Assembly (NCBI GenBank): GCA_015039365.1
Contig: WION01000211.1
Span: forward strand, 30,075 to 94,074
Length of the DNA: 64,000 nucleotides
Source: Amanita rubescens
Lineage: Eukaryota; Basidiomycota; Agaricomycetes; Agaricales; Amanitaceae
Reading direction: 5' to 3'
Below are positions 56,967-64,000 of this stretch, one piece after another (positions within the stretch are counted from its first letter, which is position 1; every line of letters starts with the position of its first letter). The notes under the pieces are model-generated. The model had not been told where the DNA came from and made no database searches. It worked only from the letters and a program-made list of their open reading frames with translations. The position numbers and the translations under genes are program-made.

Positions 56967-57749
56967 TCAACAAATTGTTTTTCTGAGACTTACCAGTTTG
57001 TATGGCCCGTATGGCGCGGGGAGCGGTGCCAGCGTTGCGTCTTCAGAGTCTTTCTTCTGGTTCTGGTAAGCGCGATAAAGAACTCTGGCCATCGCTAGTA
57101 AAATAGCAAAACTGATTAACACCAAGATTGCGATCGTCATATTTCGTAAGCTGGTGCTTATATTCTCGTTGTCATCGTTCACGAGATTGTCTTGAACACA
57201 TTCCCCTGTAGAAGTGGGGGTGCCCGTGGCGGTTCCCAATGGCCAACCATCGAGTGTAGTCGAAGGTGGAATGGCGTAAGCCGTCGTGGTGCATTGCATT
57301 GCACGGGCGTGCTGAGTGCATATATCGATTGTAAATCAATTTCCCCATCCCCAACATATATAAAAACCAGGAAAACTTACCAATAAAGTAGGAGGACCAT
57401 AAACTTCACTTGAAGGAACCGAAAAGTATGCGCAATAAAGGTATCCGGCAGATACTGCCATGATGACAAAATTGACCAGCATTACAATCACAATGAAGAC
57501 CTTCCGCAAGCTGGTGCCTATGGTGCAATTACTACCATCATCCATGGTAATTCCATTTCCTGTAGAGGGGACGTCCGTGTCGATGCCTAATGGCCAATCA
57601 TCGCACTGTTAGCATATTCCAACCTCAACAACGTTCCTCGTCGATACATAACAATGGTAAGACTTACCAATATAGGACCATAAGCTTCGCCTGCTTGCGC
57701 GGATGGCAGTTGTGAGAAATCATCCAGTTTGTCGTTAGCCGCTTCCATT
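56967..57749 (-). CDS. Tandem single-pass transmembrane modules, unknown function
   Basis: The minus strand holds two full copies and one partial copy of a module. From the 5' side: a partial copy beginning MEAANDKLDDFSQLP (Met 57749) and ending EAYGPI at a GTAAGT donor; a copy with DDWPLGIDTDVPSTGNG, TSLRKVFIVIVMLVNFVIM and EVYGPPTLL at a GTAAGT donor; and a copy with LDGWPLGTATGTPTSTGEC, TSLRNMTIAILVLISFAILL, a basic stop-transfer and APYGPYKL. Each has a short outside part with WPLG...STG, a hydrophobic helix and a tail with YGP. They could be exons of one gene with repeated domains, or separate duplicated genes in decay. The family is unknown to me. The repetition is directly visible. Confidence 0.5.
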
Positions 57750-57796
57750 TCTACACCGGTGATAAAAATTTAGAACGAGAACGCCCGCGTTATATA

Positions 57797-58030
57797 CTAG
57801 TGAGGCGAATACCCAACGCCACCTGGCGTGTCTGTCAGGCTGAATTGCTGTAACAATAATGGCTCGGCTTTGATGGAGCTGAGGAGATGCGCCAGCATTT
57901 TTTCACTGTCTGGCTGGCAGTTGTTAACACCCGCAAGCCAGGTAATCCGAATATATGGGACGGCTGGCATCAAACCTGTAGCCCTGTCGTGTCGGATGGC
58001 TTTGAGAGTATCAGCCTTGTGCCTCGCCAT
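57797..58030 (-). pseudogene. Possible retroelement gag-like fragment
   Basis: A minus-strand frame reading TLKAIRHDRATGLMPAVPYI, then RITWLAGVNNCQPDSEKMLA and HLLSSIKAEPLLLQQF. It resembles short gag-like segments of non-LTR retroelements in fungi (a proline-rich lead, then a WLxGV-type strand and helix of an RRM-like fold). The region upstream on the same strand is not coding, so at best it is a fragment. The assignment is tentative. Confidence 0.25.
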
Positions 58031-58261
58031 ACCCTTGTCTCATGGCGTAACATATGACGTGCTGTGGTCAAGGCTGATAGCGCTGATCCTCAGTTCAGAC
58101 CCGTTTCTACTACGGAATCTCGATTGTCACGATGCTGAAACAAATTCACTGCGATACAAATGCACAGCCTGGATAGGTGGAATTAACACGGCTAACACTG
58201 TAATCGGTCATACCACCAATAGTAGCTGATCGTCCTTCCACAACTGATGCATATGGTAGTG

Positions 58262-60059
58262 TTATTCGTCCCCGGCGCGTCGTGCCTCGCCTTCCAGTTG
58301 GGCCAGCCTATTGAGCACATCCTCAAAGACGAGAAGCATACGATTGTGGTCCACATCGGGTTCCAGTAACAAACGGGCAAGTTGTGGTATGAACGACTCG
58401 GTCCTCACGTTTCTCTCGGTGACAATTTTCTCGTCTAGCGCCACATCTGCAAGCCATGTGGTTTTGGCCGCCCTTGCCGACCGTGCGTCCCAGGGGTTGT
58501 TAAATACCTTCTTCAGGGATTTCAGAGCCCGAGCATAATTCATACGACGAAAGATGGTCCACGCGAGCAACCAGAAAAAAGATTCGAGATCATCCTTCGG
58601 AGGGTGCGGGTCACCGCCCAGAATATCCCTTGCCATGAATTCAAAGGTTCCCTGAATTGTCGCATAAGACTCATGGCATGTTCCAATGCATATATATCAG
58701 CTTACCATCCTGGGGATGCCATATGAGAGCGTGCCTAGTCGACAATTCTCGTCTTGGCCCCGTTCCCGCGCATAGATGCTGTAATCCAAGTTATGAAGAA
58801 ACCCCTTGAACTGCCCGGACTTGGCTAGCGAAACATTGCTTGCACTTATATCTTGATGGAGTAGGCCACATTCCACAAGGACTTTGTGTCCTATGTTTAT
58901 TGGTCGGCTTATAAGCCACCGAGAAGATTGACCGTCGTTCAACAACATACCTTTGATGGCGTCCCGAACGGCTTCTATAACCTGCTTCGAACATGTAAAC
59001 GTTGTTATTGGCTCAGAGATGTGGCATAATGTCGTCAGGCTAGTACAAGTTCGGTCGAGGTTGACAACGTGAGAGACGACTCCTGAAACACGATCGTTTT
59101 TATCCTCGCTATCCTTGAGCTCGATATCAATGGGCCGCAGTTTTCGATTCCAACCAATCAGAAGGGGGGCAGGCCGTCCCAGGTCAGTACGAGCGATGAC
59201 TGGTGATGCAGATGAGGCGTCAAATTCACATTTCGGGTAGATATCCAGCGATCCTAAGGAACCAGTGCCATGAGTTTCCAGCATACCGAGGCAGGAAGCA
59301 ACAGCCCAAACGGAGCCAAAGTAAGGGGGCATTGACACGTGATAAACGTACTTGGTGCGCCGGAAATTCGACGTACGTAGTAGGCTTGTTCCTGGCGCGA
59401 TTGTAGCAGTTCAATGACATTTCCATTACCTAAAGACGCTCGTCTATCCAGCTTCATTCAACCACAAATGGCTCATTCCCCACCACACCCGGGAACTCCA
59501 ATGCCAATCCCAAACTCCTCCCTTGTTCACTGGTTACTTCGCTGGCTCTGTTGCCTTTGAACCAGCTCGTATACTCTTCCATATTCCCCCGATCCAGTAA
59601 AGTGAACTGAAACTCTTTAGGGTTTGAGGAATGGGATTGTTGAGGCGGTGTACCTTGAAACGAGCATTGAGCAAATTATGATCCATCCTTCCGATGGATA
59701 ACATACGTTTACAATCAGTTTCATCCTTAGCGGTTTTGGAATTGGTGGAAGGCTCATAAGAATTCGAATGAACCCAGTGCGCTTCCATACTCCCCAAAGT
59801 ATTCAGCGCGCCAAGCCCAGGAATACGTGCTATCTCAAGATCCTGCAGAAGCGATGCGGCGTGGATTCTGATTTCCTGTAGCATCGCGACCGCGCTTGAG
59901 GGCCTCTTGCTTCTCAGGTTGGACTAGCTCCCAGAGCATCTGTACTCGCGTTTGGCACGTGCAGTCGCCAACGTGCGCGTCGAAGCGGATAAAACCGACT
60001 GAGGTTCTAGTTCCCCACCATCTGACACAGCGGATTGGACGATAGAGAGTGCTTTCCAC
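58262..60059 (-). CDS. FunK1-type fungal protein kinase
   Basis: Minus-strand gene with several exons. The most diagnostic part is EAVRDAIK, joined across an intron (GTATGT...AACATAG, about 58890-58950) to GHKVLVECGLLHQDISASN, the HxDIS...N catalytic loop of FunK1 kinases. It is followed by KGFLHNLDYSIYA (the DFG equivalent). Across a further intron come GTFEFMARDILGGDPHPPKDDLESFFWLLAW, given here in two parts as GTFEFMARDILGG and HPPKDDLESFFWLL, and a helical C-terminus ending ARRAGDE. N-terminal exons (59226-60059) contain VIELLQSRQEQAYYV and LWELVQPEKQEALKRGR, and their exact joins are uncertain. FunK1 kinases are strongly expanded in multicellular basidiomycetes; substrates are unknown. 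Confidence 0.7.
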
Positions 60060-61586
60060 ATCGAGTGAACTCCGTGGAGCACTGGAGGACTACTCGACGA
60101 AGATCCTTGTAGCGTAGGGGTTTGTTGTCGTCAAGCATCGATTTTGAAGCCCTGTTTGCTTGGAATAAACGTTGAGGCTTGTTCGCTTCTTAAACATTGG
60201 AGAAGCCTGAGAACGCATGGGTCAATTCCTTTTCTCCAACATTAATTACGACAGAGCGAATGCATGGATTTGATCATCGCCGCGAGGAATGTGTCGGCGG
60301 TGGTGATGTCGGGATCGAGCAAAGGCCATATGGCATATGAAGCGCAGTTAAACATTCCAATGGTTCTGGGTCGTGATGAAACAACTGCTCTGGCAGATAT
60401 CAGCTGGACGATGAGTGCCGGTCACTACACCATGTGAAATATCTTCCACAAGTAGTCGAGTTTGAACAGCGCTCTCGAATGATGCCCGTATTGCGTGGGC
60501 ACGCTGGGTAACGGGTTACATAATTATTAATATTGATGGCATCATGCATCAAGTCTGAAAAAAAGGCAGTCTCGCAAGGTGTGAAATTTGAATGCTGAGA
60601 GGAGTCAGACGTGACTGGTTCTGAAAAGAGCTTTCGAACGGTGCCCATATTACCTTATTTGGACATTGGGCGGGCTAAGGCAGGTATAATCATTGATGCA
60701 CATCACGCCCTTTGTTGTCTCCATCTCACTAAGTCCCGGTTTTGGGGCAGGTTTGTTGCCGGTGTTGGGATTTCTCAAAACTCGAGCCTTTCAATAGTGA
60801 GTCATCTGCCTGTCGTTGGTTGTCACAGCGGTGTCACGCTCTATGGTGGTTCCTCCCGCGCTGATGTAGAGTGGCCGCTGTAATCTTCTACTAACTCCCG
60901 TTTCCTATCTATCCCTATCTCCAGTCATTCTATATTGTACTACATGCCGCAGTACACATCACAATAACACCGCCGGGCTGCTGTGGCCTCTATTGCAGGA
61001 ACAGCGAGTCAAACAGGCAAGTAAGTCGAAATCCGGTCCGCCTTGTTAACTCTTGTCTCCTATCTAGATCTATGTCATAATAACATAGATCTGTTTCACA
61101 CTAGCACATGTCACAGTACATCATGATATCACCTATGACCTCCTATCTAAATCTATTCTTGGACGTGCGTAAAATCGATACCGTATGATGAAATGATGGA
61201 CCTGCAACCTCGAACCTATGGTTCTGTCCGGGTTCGAACCCAGTTTAACAGGTTCAAGGACCAGACCGTGGCCTGTCTATCCTTTGTTCTGGAATATTGA
61301 TATCAGAGAATCGGCGTGACTGTGAACTTTGACTGAGGGGCCCACATTCGACGCTTGTTCGTGCAAGTCCCTTTATGGCTTGATGGAGGAGCCTCAGGTG
61401 TGTGGTTGTTGTTCAGAAATCTTGAGATGCGACAGGATAAATGTCAGCATGACTTCAACGGCTCGCAAGCGTCCTCTATTACGTGTCTGAGGTTTAGGGC
61501 ACGGAGATCCCCGTGGACACTCTGCACGCGGCATTGACAAAAGATAAGAAGGCAGCACGACGGGTGGTAATCTTAGCAACACCCCA
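60060..61586. other. Intergenic region with diverged short repeats
   Basis: Between about 60885 and 61160 a unit with TCCTATCTA near its start and CACAGTACATCA-like text recurs two to three times with much divergence. No gene is supported. A GGGTTCGAACCC palindrome at about 61228-61239 looked like a tRNA T-loop but is not part of a tRNA. Confidence 0.4.
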
Positions 61587-64000
61587 ATGATGTTCTTTAA
61601 TCTTGACTTTGATACTCCCCCGGCCACAAGCGATCCCGACTTCAAAGAATTTAAATTCGAACGCGAGAGGCACAACCTCTGTCTCCTACTCGGAGATTCG
61701 CACCACGTGGAGAAAGTCATATCGGACCAAGTGAAAGAAACAGAGAATGTTGAACTCACCGAAACTCAGTTAGTGAGATCTACCATCTTTCTGCACTATA
61801 GCCCATCTTTATCACTGCAGGAAGGAAAAGCTGGATCTTGTCATAGATGGTATCCTCGACATTTCGTCCGAAGACGAGAGGTACAAACATTTTGCACTAC
61901 TCATAGGTCTGCAAGCCGTAGAGCAAGCCGCAGAGCAACGCCCAAAAACTCAGTTAGTGGATCCATATCATCTTTTGACATTATGTCACATTTCTATCAC
62001 CGCAGGCCCCCCACGCCATGGAGTCTTGCAAGGTTGACCTCAGATGGTACTACATCGCCCAATTCCGACTATATCTATGACCCCAATGCATGTGGACAAG
62101 GGGTTGATGTTTATATCGCGGGTATGTGGTCCTCTATCTTTCTATCGTCTTGTTGGTATGTCTGTACTTACTACAGGCTCTGTTAGAGGCGGATCGTAAG
62201 TCTGAATTGTCCTACAACACTGAATTTCATGCAGCTGATGGATTTCACCGAGCCATACTAACGTCCCATGTATGTTTTGATAACATTATTATTGCCCTTG
62301 AGTGCCACTGACAGTTATATGTGCGGCCAGGAAGAATTTCGAAATCTGCAACAAGATGGAACTCGTGTTGACCTTGGAGGCCGTCCAGCCCGTGTGGACA
62401 AGTTAGTTGTCACTATTCGAGCCTTAGTGTTGGCTAATTGTGCGCCCAGGTGCACGGGCCACAACGAGCATGGCACAATCGTCGCTTATGTATTCTATTT
62501 CCCATCTCTTGAGGAAACGCGATACTATCTGCCTCAACTATAGGGCAATAGCCGCGGGCAATAAATGTGGTGTCGCCAAGGTACGTAGAGCAGTGGTTTT
62601 CTGAAATCAACATTTGATGGATAATTGTTGCCATAAAGCGTGCTGTTATCATTCCAGTTCACCTGGAGGGGATGTAATGATCGCCTACCCAATACCGGAA
62701 AAAAATGCTGACCTAATTGACAAAACTTTCCAGCGAAGAATTGTGCGTCTACGGAAACCATGAAATGGTTATCATTTCCTGGCTGAAGAACTCTCCTTTA
62801 GTTCTCGAGATGTAGACGAAATATTGGCTCGGAAAACGCCGGATCGCCCGGCCGTAGTGAATATATCGGATTCACTGTGGCCTCTCTTCGCTGCCGAATT
62901 AGTAAGGGTAAGATCTTGTGGCTCCTCTGCGAGTGACTCTTCTCATTACCAGCACATTTTCTTCCGAATTTTAGCTTATCAAAGGAGGGGTCCATGTGGT
63001 GGTACATCCCCTTTTCATTTGCGCTCCCGTGATGACAACCCACTTACAATGGCTAGGTTGCTGCAGGAAATGACAACCGGCTCTTGCCCGAGTGGAATAA
63101 GATAAGGGTGGTCCCTCTTCGGGACATGCCCTATCTCAAAACTGTCATCTGTGTCGGTGCATCTTCTCAAATCAACCAAAGATGCTTCAAGACCCGGGAA
63201 CATGCCTCGAACTATGGCCCCATGGTTGACTTGTTCGCTCCTGGCGATAACATCATGAGTGCAACGCACGGCAGTGATAGTTCTTATGCCGATGCCGGCT
63301 GGGGTACTTCCTGGGTAAGCCCTGATAATAAAGGCACTCCAATCACAACTGACTCTTCCCGATTGCGTCGCACGCTCAGGCGGCTCCCTACGTTGCTGGA
63401 ATCATCGCATGTCTGCTCAGCCACAACGATTATAAAAAGCTTACGCCAAAGGAAATGAAGGACAAGATTTTGGCGATGGCCTGGCAGCAGGGGGTAGTGG
63501 GAGAGCTCGGTGAGTGTTTTCCGCCACGACTTGAACACTTGTCTGATCGCCGCTGGATACTACACCTTTCCACCAGTTACAAGCGCCATGAAAGCCTCCA
63601 ACCAGGATTTTTGGCGGGATGAAATGGTGGAGCGTCCGGGTGAGTATTTTGTGCAATGGCTTTATAATACCATAGACATAGGGGCAGAGTCAATGAAGGC
63701 TGGTATTCGGGGCCTGAATAAGAATATACTCGGTGGGTATTTGCAACAGCTCGAACACCCTACGTTGCTGGTATCACTGTATGTCTGATCGGCGATACAG
63801 TTCTAGATGAAGCCAAGGAAGAGAATCTGGAGAAGATGAGGAAGGAAGTTCTATCGGACGTAAAGAATAAATTAGGAAGCGGTGCGTATTCTCTGCAATA
63901 GCTTGGACCATCGCATGTGTATGATTAACACTTGGCATCCATCGACTCCAGATATGGACCGCTTGATTGCCAAAAACAAGGAAGATCGGGTCCATCTATA
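61587..64000 (+). CDS. Subtilisin-like (S8) serine protease gene, 3' partial
   Basis: A plus-strand gene with many short introns that runs off the right edge. It begins with a propeptide-like part made of two exons that end alike (...ETQL and ...KTQL), the second containing KEKLDLVIDGILDISSEDE. The catalytic domain starts TPWSLARLTSDGTT and YIYDPNACGQGVDVYIA. The His region is CTGHNEHGTIVA followed by AAGNKCGVAK, the domain continues with TVICVGASSQINQ and SNYGPMVDLFAPGDNIMSA, and the Ser region is GTSWAAPYVAGIIACLL, formed by splicing GTAAGC...CGCTCAG at 63316-63380. The catalytic Asp, normally in a DTG motif after VDVYI, is not clear; an exon reading EADPDGFHRAIL follows. A second PYVAGITVCLI segment occurs at about 63757-63790. 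Intracellular or secreted cannot be decided; no signal peptide is obvious. Confidence 0.65.

Noticed and set aside
61200..61275. Possible tRNA gene around GGGTTCGAACCC
   Set aside because: The palindrome resembles a T-loop, but the five-base T-stem does not pair on either strand, and no D-arm, anticodon arm or acceptor stem can be built around it.
1..64000. CRISPR arrays, operons, Shine-Dalgarno sites or rho-independent terminators
   Set aside because: The introns and gene families show eukaryotic nuclear DNA, and no array of evenly spaced short repeats is present.

Overview
The window looks like nuclear DNA of a basidiomycete fungus, most likely an agaricomycete. Genes are split by many short introns of about 45-60 bp with GT...AG borders. 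The families present are typical of that group: a KDZ transposase with its CxC2-type cysteine cluster, a FunK1-type kinase, Crinkler/RHS-like NTPase-nuclease genes, a Ty3-like LTR element, and basidiomycete-specific conserved proteins. I cannot name the species from sequence alone.

Layout. 1-3.0 kb: tail of a Ty3/gypsy-like LTR retroelement (gag with a CCHC knuckle, two LTRs, an antisense gene fragment) that breaks an F-box gene. 3.7-7.6 kb: a large coiled-coil protein gene. 9.1-10.3 kb: a secreted single-pass membrane protein. 14.3-15.1 kb: a conserved basidiomycete protein ending in a GCLGGF-type tail. 16-25.7 kb: a gene-poor stretch holding decayed genes, including a clear lysine 2,3-aminomutase-like pseudogene at 25.1-25.7 kb. 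25.8-28.7 kb: Crinkler/RHS-like NTPase-REase gene A. 30.3-39.5 kb: a compact minus-strand block of intact genes (amino acid permease, RPB7, peroxisomal-type Lon protease, malate dehydrogenase). 40.3-43.2 kb: Crinkler/RHS-like gene B, whose nuclease motif is degenerate. 43.4-44.9 kb: a frameshifted REase-kinase-like gene. 45.3-56.6 kb: an 11.3-kb KDZ DNA transposon. 57-60 kb: tandem transmembrane modules and a FunK1 kinase. 61.6-64 kb: a subtilisin-like protease gene cut by the window edge.

The most notable object is the KDZ element at about 45,299-56,626. A perfect 10-bp direct repeat borders it on both sides, the inner ends are inverted relatives of each other, and both subterminal regions carry many copies of the palindrome GTTGCAAC. 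Besides a full-length transposase with its D, D and E motifs and CxC2 cluster, it carries three other genes: a companion protein typical of fungal KDZ elements, a protein ending in a viroplasmin/RNase H1-N-like hybrid-binding domain, and a small basic protein with a run of four cysteines. I see no TET/JBP dioxygenase in it.

The two Crinkler/RHS-like genes share an NTPase plus C-terminal nuclease design. A keeps the ILIQVKN catalytic strand and B has replaced it with a sequence lacking the lysine. Exon borders were derived by eye from splice motifs and reading-frame continuity. Where phases closed exactly (RPB7, CRN gene B, the coiled-coil gene from its second exon on, most of the KDZ transposase), the models are strong. 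Function assignments rest on remembered family motifs, not on searches.
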